The notes beneath the pieces are model-generated. The model ran no database searches. It was not told the DNA's origin and saw only the letters and a list, made by a program, of their open reading frames with translations. Both the position numbers and the translations under genes were made by a program. DNA of 23,459 bases, from the IMG/VR virus record IMGVR_UViG_3300038361_000065, positions 1-23,459 of that record; one strand, written 5' to 3'. Each line of letters begins with the position of its first letter. Position 1 is the first letter of the stretch. Shown piece by piece: positions 7,356 to 15,056 of the stretch. Source of the DNA: a virus.

Positions 7356-8703
7356 TTAAAGCAGCTGCAAATCTGTCTGCTGGGGTTGCCTTGGCTGGAT
7401 CCCGGTATCCTCTTATTTCCATATAAGCGATTGCTGCAGCACGGTTTTTAAATTTATCTGGATCCCGTTCCATAAAGATATCAACTTCATCTTTGATAAA
7501 TAATTTCATATCATGTTCATCTTGCGCGCGCTTTTCGTCTGGCGTGAGGATGTTTTCGGTTTCCCTGAAATCAATGCTGAATACGCTTCCAATTTCAATT
7601 TTATTGGCCTTAAGGATTGCCTTGTCAATTTGAAAGGCTTTGTTTTCATCTTCGCGCTTTCTGGCGATATCGGAAATTCTATCATCTTGTAATTCTTGGC
7701 ATCTTATGGCCTTGGCGGTTCCTGACTCTGCGGTCGTGCCTTCGAAGAAATCACCGGGTAAGTGGTAGCTTAAGCTTAAGCGCTTTTGCATTCCGTTTAA
7801 GGCGGTTTCTATGCTTTCAACTGTATCAGGTGGGCTGACCATTTCAACCCTAGCATCTACTGGCAAAACGCCTGAATGGCCCGGCCCTGTTTTAACTGCA
7901 TCAAGATCAATTCTAGTTCCGAAATAATATTCCCTGCCAAACGATTGAAGAATGCAGTTCCCATATTTGGCGGTTTCAATTACATTCATTGCCAGATTGG
8001 TTTGAATTATATCCCTAGTTACATCCACCGCAAGAAAGCTTCTTTCTGGAACGCCATCCCGGAAGCTGATCCATCCCGGAAGCAAGCCGTAAGGGTTGAC
8101 GTGTTCGGGGTTCTTTTCATCAGGTAAGATTTTAGTAACTATCCCTGAATCATCGCCAATAGTTCCGCGCTCATATTTGTAAGTGTGATCCTTGTCCCAA
8201 TAAACCCATACTTCCGCATCCGCGTTTGGCTGCGCTCTGGATGAAATCGGGTAAGTGAAGGCTATTGGTTCCATTGGATTGAACTTGGAAAACAATAGTT
8301 CATACTGCCAAATAAGATCCGTTTCAATTTTGCCATCCCGCCAAACCCGCATATTTAAAACGGCATCAAGCAGATTGGTTATCTTTTCGGATCGCTGCAT
8401 TTTAGGATCAAGCCCGCGCCAATATTTTTTATAAAGATCAGCTGCGTTCTTTTCGTCAATCATCCTTATTGGTTCATATAAATAAACAAGGCTGATTCTG
8501 TCGATTATTCGCTTTGTGATATTAATTATGGCGGTGGGCGTATTATCAACTTCAATAAATTCTTTCGTGTAATCTTCTGTATCAGCATGGAAGTAATCAA
8601 GGGCGATTCTTCTATCCCTGAACCATGATTTAATGGTTTGCTTATCGAATCCAATTTTAGTGGCTGCAAGCAGCAATTTTCCTAGTTCTGATTTTACTAT
8701 CAT
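7333..8703 (-). CDS. Portal protein, SPP1 gp6-like
   Basis: 456 residues. The ATG overlaps the terminase stop as ATGA. The protein forms the ring at the capsid vertex through which DNA enters and leaves. The N-terminal region has IINITKRIIDRISLVYLYEP. The later conserved stretch is LSLSYHLPGDFFEGTTAES followed by GTAKAIRCQELQDDR, close to the pattern of SPP1-type portals, followed by a charged helix. Length is normal for the family (about 440-500). Position between large terminase and MuF gene is the standard order. Confidence 0.9.
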   Translation of the reverse strand: MIVKSELGKLLLAATKIGFDKQTIKSWFRDRRIALDYFHADTEDYTKEFIEVDNTPTAIINITKRIIDRISLVYLYEPIRMIDEKNAADLYKKYWRGLDPKMQRSEKITNLLDAVLNMRVWRDGKIETDLIWQYELLFSKFNPMEPIAFTYPISSRAQPNADAEVWVYWDKDHTYKYERGTIGDDSGIVTKILPDEKNPEHVNPYGLLPGWISFRDGVPERSFLAVDVTRDIIQTNLAMNVIETAKYGNCILQSFGREYYFGTRIDLDAVKTGPGHSGVLPVDARVEMVSPPDTVESIETALNGMQKRLSLSYHLPGDFFEGTTAESGTAKAIRCQELQDDRISDIARKREDENKAFQIDKAILKANKIEIGSVFSIDFRETENILTPDEKRAQDEHDMKLFIKDEVDIFMERDPDKFKNRAAAIAYMEIRGYRDPAKATPADRFAAALNDSDANA

Positions 8704-9956
8704 CTTTTTACGCTCCCGTAAAATGGTTTTATAATTGGGAATTCATAATCGGCGGCATATCTGCAGCCGTCGCTTGAGTGGGTTAGTAATAAATTTGATT
8801 TATCAATTTCTCTCGTGCCGGGCTTATTAATCACTTGTTCAAAATCTGTGATCAGTGGCTTACATCTTGCATCCATAATACAATCATCTTGCAGCATAGT
8901 ATTCATTGCGTTTACTGAATCAACTATTGAAGGATGGGCCGGCTTAAATCGGATTTCGAAGCCGTTGTTTTCTATTATTTGGTGGTCTGATTCTTTTGAA
9001 TTCGTGGATCTATCTTTCCCGGATGTATCGGGATAAGCTATAAGACTCCAATATTTGGGATATCTTCTAAAAACTTCTTTGCAAGCATCATCTGTAAGTA
9101 ATCTGTTTGGGGAATGGGACATTGAAATCGTATCAAAGATTCGCATTCTAGGCTTTTTATCATACTTCTGCCATAACACTAATTCCATCGGGTGAACGTT
9201 AAAATCAAAGCAAACCCGCAGTGGAAGCATTGGATTATATTCAACTGGCTTCACGTTATCGGCCCGGCTGAAATTGTAATAAGTAGACCCTGCTTGCAGA
9301 TTAACAAATTCCCCGTCCCTGTAAGCCTTGATTAATGTATCATCATAAGTGGATTCAATCAGGCGGATATAATTCTCTGGAAGGTGGGGGTTGTCAGTGG
9401 TCTTGCCTTGGATCAAGTGCCGGCTACCGTCGTTATCTTCAACAAATATTTTATGGGTGTATTTGAACCCTTCCGGGCTGGTAACAAAAAAGATTTTAAT
9501 GTTTTCAGATCCGCGCATCCTTCCGATTGCTTTCTTCCATGCCATATCGCAATTTTTCCAGCTTTCAACGTCGAATTCATCAAAGCCAATCCAAGTTAAT
9601 TCTGTGCCTACAATATATTTTGGTTTCTGCAGCTGGTATATTTTTATCTTCCCATAATCAGATTCGAAGCGATGTTTGGCGATGTTATAATCATAATCAA
9701 TATAATTGCTGGATAGAACTTCTTGAAATGGTTCAATGAATAATTCTTCTGCTAGGTCGTAAGTTGGATAAATAACCCAGCCATTTGAAAGGCCCATCTT
9801 GTTTTTAAGGAAGATATGATTGATAAGGGCTTCTGCTAGAAACACATAAGTTTTACCACCACCAAGGCCAGTAACTAGCGCCTTAATTTGGTATTGACTG
9901 GTTAGGAATTCCCATTGGTGCGGAAGATAATCTTCTTGTCTGACTTGTAATTGCAT
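8700..9956 (-). CDS. terL: Terminase large subunit
   Basis: 418 residues: an ATPase and nuclease that pumps and cuts DNA during packaging. Walker A is GLGGGKT (30-36) and Walker B is WIGFDEFD (122-129), with D126 and E127 as metal and catalytic residues. A coupling motif FFVTSPEG follows (156-163). The nuclease domain begins at RVCFDFNVHP, with D251 as the likely first acidic residue. It continues with IAYPDTSGKD (306-315, D310) and an Asp near the C-terminus in SSDGCRYAADYEF. The start lies in a TAATG overlap with the small terminase gene. Length is in the normal range. Confidence 0.95.
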   Translation of the reverse strand: MQLQVRQEDYLPHQWEFLTSQYQIKALVTGLGGGKTYVFLAEALINHIFLKNKMGLSNGWVIYPTYDLAEELFIEPFQEVLSSNYIDYDYNIAKHRFESDYGKIKIYQLQKPKYIVGTELTWIGFDEFDVESWKNCDMAWKKAIGRMRGSENIKIFFVTSPEGFKYTHKIFVEDNDGSRHLIQGKTTDNPHLPENYIRLIESTYDDTLIKAYRDGEFVNLQAGSTYYNFSRADNVKPVEYNPMLPLRVCFDFNVHPMELVLWQKYDKKPRMRIFDTISMSHSPNRLLTDDACKEVFRRYPKYWSLIAYPDTSGKDRSTNSKESDHQIIENNGFEIRFKPAHPSIVDSVNAMNTMLQDDCIMDARCKPLITDFEQVINKPGTREIDKSNLLLTHSSDGCRYAADYEFPIIKPFYGSVKR

Positions 9957-10351
9957 TACTGCTTCATCGTTATAAATGTAAGTTCTGTAAAATCAGGTTT
10001 GTTGGAATCTTTCTGGATAATGGTTTGCGCTGGGCGGCCTTCGGATCTGTCGGTAAGAAAGTTTACTGCGGGCATATCCCCGGCAAGTGCTTTTTCAATT
10101 TGAATAACAGCCACGGCATGACGAATTGATTTTTGGGATTTAATTAGCTTTTTTATTGGTGTGCCTTCTTGGGGTGTGATTGTTAATCTTATGCTTTTTG
10201 CGCTTAATAATTCGTTGCAAATATCGGCCATAGAATCGCCCTTTTTAGGTCGGCCGTTGGGGTTTCCGCTGGTTCCTTTTTGGAAGGGTCGGCCGGGGTT
10301 TTTCCGGCTGTTCGTTGGCTGTTTATCAGCCAACAGCTTACACCGTGCCAA
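9956..10351 (-). CDS. terS: Terminase small subunit-like protein
   Basis: 131 residues, directly before the large terminase with TAATG coupling. Residues 21-38 (RPFQKGTSGNPNGRPKKG) form the FxxGxSGNPxGRP motif of the DUF5681 family, often found in the small-terminase position. The rest is helical, with SRKN and KKLIKSQK basic patches suitable for DNA binding. The start is uncertain. The listed TTG overlaps the preceding gene and has no ribosome site, and an in-frame TTG six codons later is equally weak. The conserved motif is downstream of both, so the product is safe. Role in recognising packaging sites is inferred from family and place. Confidence 0.75.
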   Translation of the reverse strand: MARCKLLADKQPTNSRKNPGRPFQKGTSGNPNGRPKKGDSMADICNELLSAKSIRLTITPQEGTPIKKLIKSQKSIRHAVAVIQIEKALAGDMPAVNFLTDRSEGRPAQTIIQKDSNKPDFTELTFITMKQ

Positions 10352-10631
10352 TCAATGATTCTGGGTTTCTATCCTTTGTTACCATGCGGGAAATATACAA
10401 AGGAATGAATAATCTTTTGAAGCAATTAGTAGGGCTTCTGCAGCGACTTTCCAATTTCAGGAGAAATATATTTAGTTTAAATTTGCTTATATAGGCCGTT
10501 AAATGGTTAATTATTATTTGGATATCTTCAAGGTAATCCGGGAATGAGCAAGCCACATAAATTTCATGGAATCCTTGATCGGAATATTCCTGATTGGTTG
10601 CGGTGCAATCATCAATGAAAACTTGAATCAT
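10338..10631 (-). CDS. Hypothetical protein
   Basis: 97 residues, ATG in an ATGA overlap with the small membrane-protein gene before it. It begins MIQVFIDDCTATNQEYSDQG, then FHEIYVACSFPDYLEDIQII. The C-terminal half is basic with several Cys and Arg (LKLESRCRSPTNCFKRLFIP). I recognise no domain. It lies between small Cys or membrane genes and the small terminase. It is probably translated because of the coupled start and because the next gene starts at its stop. Confidence 0.6.
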   Translation of the reverse strand: MIQVFIDDCTATNQEYSDQGFHEIYVACSFPDYLEDIQIIINHLTAYISKFKLNIFLLKLESRCRSPTNCFKRLFIPLYISRMVTKDRNPESLIGTV

Positions 10632-10744
10632 TTTTTCTTAACAGCCAAATAAATAAGATGCGCCGGGACTGTAATAAACAAAGCCCAGAAGCCAAACAGT
10701 ATGGCCATTACATGAAGTATTATAAATATGGTGCTAGGTTTCAT
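10628..10744 (-). CDS. Small single-span membrane protein
   Basis: 38 residues, coupled at both ends. The ATG at 10744 overlaps the previous stop as ATGA, and its TGA overlaps the next ATG in the same way. It reads MKPSTIFIILHVMAILF, then GFWALFITVPAHLIYL, ending AVKKK. One hydrophobic helix spans about residues 5-33, with a basic C-terminal tail that should stay in the cytoplasm. It may be a small phage membrane effector or a superinfection-exclusion type protein, but no family is recognised. The double coupling makes chance unlikely. Confidence 0.7.
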   Translation of the reverse strand: MKPSTIFIILHVMAILFGFWALFITVPAHLIYLAVKKK

Positions 10745-10989
10745 TTTTCCCCTATTTCCATTTGGTTTTTGTCTATAAAAAAGTCATGCTTGAATGCTTT
10801 ATACATCTCACAAGTACCATCATCTTTTACAAGGCTGTTTAGTATTGCCCCTGCTGTTTTGTTATTGCAGGCATCATAATTGAATGTAACTTGCACAAGC
10901 GCTATTGGGCAGGGTTGCTGCCCATATTTGCATTCGCTGCATTGGGCATCAAATACGGAGCCGTCAGAACTATTTGAGAAGTAAGCCAT
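10741..10989 (-). CDS. Cysteine-rich protein, probably metal-binding
   Basis: 82 residues. The cysteines are C17, C20, C27, C41 and C60, arranged CSECKYGQQPCPI, then FNYDACNN, then DGTCEMYKAF. This C..C......CPI...Q...NYD.C......L..LV...G.C.M pattern recurs in phage hypothetical proteins, from memory, near terminase genes. A structural zinc site is likely. The start has a fair ribosome site (GGTGG). No membrane segment is present. Function is unknown. Confidence 0.75.
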   Translation of the reverse strand: MAYFSNSSDGSVFDAQCSECKYGQQPCPIALVQVTFNYDACNNKTAGAILNSLVKDDGTCEMYKAFKHDFFIDKNQMEIGEK

Positions 10990-11001
10990 TAAACCACCAA
11001 T

Positions 11002-11193
11002 TTAGATTTTATTTGCTCTAAAATTGACTTTGTATCTATTCCACCAATGCTGGATCTGCCTTCCTACCCTGATAAGATAGTTTATTGGTATGATGTGCAT
11101 TACCATTTCGCACCTTGCAGGATCCCGGTAAGAATTGCCAAAATACCAAGCAGGCAGCATTTGCCCCTCTCTGACTATACGTTTAAGTTTCAT
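11002..11193 (-). CDS. Small basic hypothetical protein
   Basis: 63 residues from ATG 11193, which forms an ATGA overlap with the previous stop and has a strong ribosome site (AAGGGGCGGGGA). A start further upstream at 11217 would lie inside the previous gene and is less likely. The protein has GQMLPAWYFGNSYRDP, MVMHIIPINYLIRVGRQI and HWWNRYK. The PxN-hydrophobic-R...W pattern is met in small phage proteins of this region. It may be a short amphipathic or membrane-bound protein. Function is unknown. Confidence 0.65.
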   Translation of the reverse strand: MKLKRIVREGQMLPAWYFGNSYRDPARCEMVMHIIPINYLIRVGRQIQHWWNRYKVNFRANKI

Positions 11194-11471
11194 TCCCCGC
11201 CCCTTATTGAATAGCAATACTGCATTTCAACGTTCAATAAATTATCAGTTCTTAAGGCCGTTATCTGCTTTAAAACCGACGTTTTATTTGCATTTACAGC
11301 GCGTTCATGTAGGTAAGATATTACCGAAGAAATAAGCATGGGCTGCGTAATGTTTGGCTTTCGTTCCACGTGAAACAATATAGCTTCCCGGATGAATTTA
11401 CCATTGCCCTTCCTAGGCTTTTGCTTCTTTTGGTTGTTCATAATTGATTGACATTTTTTATTTAATTGCAT
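11190..11471 (-). CDS. Possible winged-helix DNA-binding protein
   Basis: 93 residues from ATG 11471, chosen because AAGGGG lies five to six bases upstream. An ATG at 11489 lacks such a site. The first 25 residues are basic and disordered-looking (KKQKPRKGNGK). The rest looks like a compact helix-rich domain of winged-helix type: IREAILFHVERKPNITQPML, then NANKTSVLKQITALRTDNLL, ending in a beta-like NVEMQYCYSI. This could bind DNA or a partner. It could be a middle or late transcription regulator because it precedes the packaging genes, but no family is certain. Confidence 0.6.
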   Translation of the reverse strand: MQLNKKCQSIMNNQKKQKPRKGNGKFIREAILFHVERKPNITQPMLISSVISYLHERAVNANKTSVLKQITALRTDNLLNVEMQYCYSIRGGE

Positions 11472-11716
11472 CCGTACCCCTTTTTGCATTTTCTTATTAC
11501 CTGATTCCGTGGAAAACTATCTGGATAAACTATTATCGTCGTTTTCCTTACTGGAATATAATCCAGCCACCAAACTTTTTGGCAGTCCGGGCAGAACCAA
11601 ACCGAATTCTTAACCGCTGGGCTTCTGTGGTTGTGGTTATTATCGTCATATAATGAACCGATTAATGTAGGGGGAAGCGGGTTCCCTGCCTGTTTTCTTA
11701 TCTGTGCTTGAGTCAT
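11462..11716 (-). CDS. Small zinc-ribbon-like protein
   Basis: 84 residues, ATG in an ATGA overlap with the HNH gene. Cysteines at 42 and 45 (WFCPDCQKVWW), 77 and 83 form a likely four-Cys zinc site. The N-terminus has MTQAQIRKQAGNPLPP. The middle is hydrophobic with aromatic residues (VWWLDYIPVRKTTIIVYP). Such small zinc ribbons are common beside phage nucleases, but function is unknown. Confidence 0.7.
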   Translation of the reverse strand: MTQAQIRKQAGNPLPPTLIGSLYDDNNHNHRSPAVKNSVWFCPDCQKVWWLDYIPVRKTTIIVYPDSFPRNQVIRKCKKGYGCN

Positions 11717-12075
11717 TTTATCCCTTCTTTTATCTTATCTTCAAACCATGAATCAAACATGGTTCCTTTTTTTAAATTATCAATTCTTTGTTGTTCAATA
11801 TAAAGAAACCGTTCTGGAAATTTCTGCTTAAACCATTCCTTCCCGGCTTCCTTGTTTCCTTCATATTTGGCGTGGCATTGGGTGCATAAAACCTTCATGT
11901 TCATTGGATCGTAAGCCAATCGAAGATCTATCCTTATGGAAATAACATGACTTGCTTGGCAGAAGAAGCCCTTCAAGTGATCCCGGCCGCACCATTGACA
12001 AGTATGATTATCTCTTTCTTTTACGAAAGCCTTCACCATACCCATCAATTTTCCTTCTAGGCGCTTACGGTTCAT
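11713..12075 (-). CDS. HNH-type endonuclease, NinG-like
   Basis: 120 residues, coupled to the gene before by ATGA. The core has C26..C29 (TCQWCGR), ASH at 41-43, N59 (PMNMKVLC) and C64..C67 (CTQCH), followed by a helix. This is the CxxC..H..N..CxxC layout of HNH nucleases. It is close to the lambda NinG/Rap type, in which a loop reads LR...D..N....C..CH..EGN. Here LRLAYDPMN and KYEGNKEAGKEWF occupy those places. Rap-type proteins cut branched DNA during recombination. HNH proteins near terminases can also aid packaging. Either is possible, and the metal-binding site is visible. Confidence 0.8.
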   Translation of the reverse strand: MNRKRLEGKLMGMVKAFVKERDNHTCQWCGRDHLKGFFCQASHVISIRIDLRLAYDPMNMKVLCTQCHAKYEGNKEAGKEWFKQKFPERFLYIEQQRIDNLKKGTMFDSWFEDKIKEGIK

Positions 12076-12257
12076 TTATTCCGCATATCCGATAGTGAAT
12101 TACTCAATTCCAAAGATTGGCGTTTCAATGATGCCGCTGCCTTGGATGAATTCGTCAGGAAGTGAGGATCTTTCTTTTCTCCCTTGATAACCTTGTCGGC
12201 CCTATCCAGAAACCTTAAGGCTTCTTCTTTGGCTTGCTTGATTTTATTAATTTTCAT
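12072..12257 (-). CDS. Small helical hypothetical protein
   Basis: 61 residues, with a strong AAGGGG ribosome site five bases before ATG. It overlaps the previous gene by 11 bases and the HNH gene by 4. It is helical and Lys/Ser-rich: KQAKEEALRFLDRADKVIKG, then SSKAAASLKRQSLELSNSL. No catalytic motif is seen. It looks like a coupled accessory of the HNH gene, but that is only position-based. Confidence 0.7.
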   Translation of the reverse strand: MKINKIKQAKEEALRFLDRADKVIKGEKKDPHFLTNSSKAAASLKRQSLELSNSLSDMRNK

Positions 12258-12450
12258 CTTTGCCCCTTATGTTTTTTATTGCTTTTCTGAACTCGTTTTT
12301 TAATTCATTTATGGCTTGCTCTAATTTCCACAATGCGAACCCGGAACTTCTTTCTAGCATTGCCCTATGTGCTGGCTTTAGATCCTGCCAAGGCGGAAGG
12401 AAGCCCTTCTTGTGCTGGTCATGGTGATATTTTAAAATGTCCTTATCCAT
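12247..12450 (-). CDS. Small hypothetical protein, His/Trp-rich N-terminus
   Basis: 67 residues, starting one base after the stop of the large coiled-coil gene. It begins MDKDILKYHHDQHKKGFLPP with WQDLKPAHRAMLERSS following, then a charged helix (LEQAINELKNEFRKAIKNIR). The pattern H.QH..GFLPPW..L.P.HRAM could be a short interaction motif. No ribosome site stands out, so coupling is likely. Function is unknown. Confidence 0.7.
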   Translation of the reverse strand: MDKDILKYHHDQHKKGFLPPWQDLKPAHRAMLERSSGFALWKLEQAINELKNEFRKAIKNIRGKDEN

Positions 12451-12451
12451 G

Positions 12452-13342
12452 CTAAAGATTTTCTATTGCAGTTGTAAGATATTGATCTAATTCAGTCAGC
12501 CCTTTAAATACATTTTTTTGTATTAATAAACCCCTTTCACTTTTTATTAAGTGGGTGGGATCAATTTGTCGAAGCAATTGCTGCAGATTGTTTAAATGTT
12601 CTTTGTCAGAAGCGCCCTTCAATTTTTCCGCTGCATCCTTCCTAGCTTGTTCTTCCTTGGCTTCTTTGTCCTTCTGGGCCTGCAGCACCTTTTGAATTTC
12701 TTCAAGTTCTTTGTTTTTTTTCAGAAGCGCCACATCCTTTTTCGCTGATTCCTTTTTAAGTTTCATGTTTTCTTTGCGCTGGGCTTCTTGGCGCTTTCTT
12801 TCAGCCTTCCGCTTTGCCATCATTTCTTCCGCTTTTACTTTCGCTGCAGCTTCATCAATCTTGAATTGTTCTTCCACCGCGGATAAGTAATTCAACCAAA
12901 CTTCTGTGGCCATTTCCCCAAGATTCATTGCAGCACCATCAACCTTAAACTTTTTTAGTTCTGCGATGCGTTCCCGCTTGATCTTGATAATCAATTCTGC
13001 TTCGATGCGTTCATAATGCTTTTCAAGTTGTTCAAGTTGAAATTCATTTTCCTGCGAAGCCATTATCTGGGCATTCTTCCAGCCATCAACAAAGCGCCCG
13101 AAGTTTAAGGAATGCGCTTTTAATTTTTTATGGATGTCTGCCGTTCCAGTTCTGACTTTTACATACTTCCACCGCAAAGCGCCAGCCTGCTTACATACCG
13201 CCTTTGATGGTTCTTGGCAGATCAATTGATTGAATTCGCCTTCAAGTTCCACCATCTTATCAAGCATTGGCTTAAACAGATCGCTTATTTCTTTGGCCTT
13301 GTTTGTGTCTAGGCCGTTTGGTTCAACTTTTATCAGTTGCAT
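12452..13342 (-). CDS. Coiled-coil protein of the recombination and replication block
   Basis: 296 residues, with a good AAGGGG site five bases upstream. It overlaps the replication-type gene by 20 bases. Residues about 1-130 are helical with LRWKYVKVRTGTADIHKKLK. Residues about 155-250 are a long Lys/Glu/Ala coiled coil, and the C-terminus ends in ERGLLIQKNVFKGLTELDQY. Similar large coiled-coil proteins often lie near ERF or RecT genes in phages and may organise annealing complexes. That is an inference from genome context; no enzyme motif is visible. Confidence 0.75.
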   Translation of the reverse strand: MQLIKVEPNGLDTNKAKEISDLFKPMLDKMVELEGEFNQLICQEPSKAVCKQAGALRWKYVKVRTGTADIHKKLKAHSLNFGRFVDGWKNAQIMASQENEFQLEQLEKHYERIEAELIIKIKRERIAELKKFKVDGAAMNLGEMATEVWLNYLSAVEEQFKIDEAAAKVKAEEMMAKRKAERKRQEAQRKENMKLKKESAKKDVALLKKNKELEEIQKVLQAQKDKEAKEEQARKDAAEKLKGASDKEHLNNLQQLLRQIDPTHLIKSERGLLIQKNVFKGLTELDQYLTTAIENL

Positions 13343-13811
13343 TTTTTCCCCTTCTTTTTTTTATTAATCCTGAATTATTAATTATGGTTCTTATTTCTTC
13401 TTGGCTTGCTTCCTTATCTTCTTCCTTACCTTTATCTATATCTTTATCTTTAATCCTTTCAATACCCTTTAAATACTCTATAAACAGTTTATGCTTTTTT
13501 AACAAATTAATTGAATGAAGATGGGGTTTGCAGGTTTCTTTTAGTTGTCCGTATTGGAAAGAAATAAAATCTATAAGCCACCACTTAGAACCGTTGTTCA
13601 ATATTTTAATATGATTTTTAAATATCTTTTCCACTTCTGGCCAATCAATATCCTTACCGATTAAGAATTCAGCTAGTTCTTGATCAACGTCCCAAACCCC
13701 GGCATTATCACAATTAGTAAATAAATAAGTCCAGAAAACTTTATGCTCTGGGCTTAAGGATCTGAACCACTTCTTCCGCCAAATATCGGTATCAATAAAT
13801 CTTTTGCTCAT
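13323..13811 (-). CDS. Replication-initiator-like N-terminal domain protein
   Basis: 162 residues. The first 60 match the winged-helix N-terminus of phage replisome organisers and primosome proteins: SKRFIDTDIWRKKWFRSLSP, then HKVFWTYLFTNCDNAGVWDV and DQELAEFLIG. The rest (LIDFISFQYGQL, then a basic Lys/Asp-rich tail ending KKRRGKNATDKS) lacks the usual DnaD or helicase-loading domain. It may bind the phage origin or be a shortened paralogue of a longer initiator. The frame is intact, so it is not a broken gene by frameshift. Role as origin binder is a family-based inference. Confidence 0.7.
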   Translation of the reverse strand: MSKRFIDTDIWRKKWFRSLSPEHKVFWTYLFTNCDNAGVWDVDQELAEFLIGKDIDWPEVEKIFKNHIKILNNGSKWWLIDFISFQYGQLKETCKPHLHSINLLKKHKLFIEYLKGIERIKDKDIDKGKEEDKEASQEEIRTIINNSGLIKKRRGKNATDKS

Positions 13812-13936
13812 AGTATTATAAAAAAGGATCCCCCCGCATAAGACCGATTAACAGCGCTAAACTGCCGCAAGCCTTCCGGGTATGCGAATCTTAATTTGGG
13901 GGGAAATGGTGGGTAGGTGTTATATTTAGCTTTCAT
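13808..13936 (-). CDS. Possible 42-residue ORF before the replication gene
   Basis: ATG 13936 to TGA 13808-13810, overlapping the next ATG as ATGA. The product reads MKAKYNTYPPFPPKLRFAYP, then EGLRQFSAVNRSYAGGSFFI and ends IL. It has a Pro-rich start and no clear domain. The ribosome site is weak (AAAGA). The ATGA coupling with a good downstream gene supports it, but it could be a chance leader ORF. Confidence 0.4.
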   Translation of the reverse strand: MKAKYNTYPPFPPKLRFAYPEGLRQFSAVNRSYAGGSFFIIL

Positions 13937-14078
13937 AATCTTTTGTAATATATTAATGCTTTCTTATAAGTTCATAATAAAATATGATTGTGTCCTTTTA
14001 GGCTTTTCATGCGTTGTTGGTACCAGCTGACGGATTTTTAATAAGTCATTGATATTATTCAATCGCTGGAATTGCCGT
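13937..14078. other. 142-bp intergenic stretch, AT-rich
   Basis: No gene longer than 12 codons is seen on the coding strand. It holds TGGTACCA and CAGCTG palindromes next to each other (about 14020-14033) and several AT-rich runs. No convincing promoter spacing or terminator could be made out. A replication origin next to the initiator-like gene is a possibility, but I see no iterons. Confidence 0.35.
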
Positions 14079-14303
14079 TTATTGGGATTCTTCTATCTTA
14101 TTAATATGCTTTTTGATCTTCTTAAAAGCTTCTTCGTCGCTTTCATTATCCATTTTCTTATATAAGAAATGTTCTGGCCCCTTTGATGCTGCAATTCTCA
14201 AGTGCTTTATATCGCCGGGCTTCCAGCATGGATCAATTTCAGAATAGCGTTCTGTTTCAAAACTCCATCCTTTGAAGATGCTATCAAATATGTATGTAGT
14301 CAT
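14079..14303 (-). CDS. Hypothetical protein
   Basis: 74 residues, ATG in an ATGA overlap with the previous membrane gene. It begins MTTYIFDSIFKGWSFETERY and ends in a charged helix (DEEAFKKIKKHINKIEESQ). No signal peptide, Cys pair or known motif is seen. It is the last gene before the AT-rich gap. Confidence 0.65.
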   Translation of the reverse strand: MTTYIFDSIFKGWSFETERYSEIDPCWKPGDIKHLRIAASKGPEHFLYKKMDNESDEEAFKKIKKHINKIEESQ

Positions 14304-14680
14304 TTAACTTCCTTGAACCATGTAGGATTGGCTTCCACATATTGCGCTTCAAATTCAATAATTCCAACTTGATCAACTTCTGGAATATCTGACGAAATAG
14401 GAATTCCGCAGAAGTAAACAAAATCACTATACTTGGATTGGTAAAAGTAATTAAACAGCCCTATCCCCGGAAGTGGGCGCTGCAATGAAAAGATTCTGGG
14501 CTTCCATCCCGGCGGCCTTGTGTCTGGCTTATTACCCCGCAGCTGCAGCTTTAAAAGCATGATATCTTCTTCTAGGCTTGCCCGGCCCCCAGCTGCTAGA
14601 ACTGCCATTATCATTAATCCCGCCATTGCGCTTACGATAATAATGCAGATTATCCATATTATATTAATTTCAATTATCAT
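14300..14680 (-). CDS. Membrane-anchored hypothetical protein
   Basis: 126 residues, with a strong ribosome site (AAAGGGG five bases upstream). One hydrophobic helix lies at about residues 8-30 (IWIICIIIVSAMAGLMIMAV). A soluble domain follows with Pro-rich RPPGWKPRIFSLQRPLPG and an aromatic stretch NYFYQSKYSDFVYFCG. The topology is probably N-out with a cytoplasmic C-terminus, or the reverse. No family is recognised. Confidence 0.7.
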   Translation of the reverse strand: MIIEINIIWIICIIIVSAMAGLMIMAVLAAGGRASLEEDIMLLKLQLRGNKPDTRPPGWKPRIFSLQRPLPGIGLFNYFYQSKYSDFVYFCGIPISSDIPEVDQVGIIEFEAQYVEANPTWFKEVK

Positions 14681-14708
14681 CTTTTCCCCTTTGTTTTTTT
14701 AATCATTC

Positions 14709-15041
14709 TTAAAAGCCAATTATCTTTTTTGGCCCAATTCTTACCGTTTCAATACCAATTTCTATGTGCTTCTTCCACCTGTTTATTTTAATCAATTCTT
14801 GGAATTCCTTTTCCTGTGCTGGATGAAGGATTATTTTAGAATAGCTATGCCGGGCCTGTAAACATTTTCTTCGTAGTTCCGCGAAATCTTCCATCGTTAA
14901 TACTCTATGCCCAAGGCCCATAAATTCAGCTTGCTTGCTGCGGATCCATATTTCCGCCGGGGCCTTCTTAATTAGAAAGCTTGGAATAAAAGCTGCTATG
15001 AAAAGCAGCCATAATCTTTTTATAAATTGTAAGCGTGTCAT
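14709..15041 (-). CDS. Membrane-associated hypothetical protein
   Basis: 110 residues. A basic start (MTRLQFIKRLW) and a hydrophobic run (LLFIAAFIPSFLI) form a signal anchor, then KKAPAEIWIRSKQAEF. The rest is soluble with RVLTMEDFAELRRK and several basic residues. There is no ribosome site before the ATG; instead a highly structured intergenic segment ends 16 bases upstream. Translation could be controlled by that RNA. Function is unknown. Confidence 0.65.
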   Translation of the reverse strand: MTRLQFIKRLWLLFIAAFIPSFLIKKAPAEIWIRSKQAEFMGLGHRVLTMEDFAELRRKCLQARHSYSKIILHPAQEKEFQELIKINRWKKHIEIGIETVRIGPKKIIGF

Positions 15042-15056
15042 ATTATTTATTGGTTT

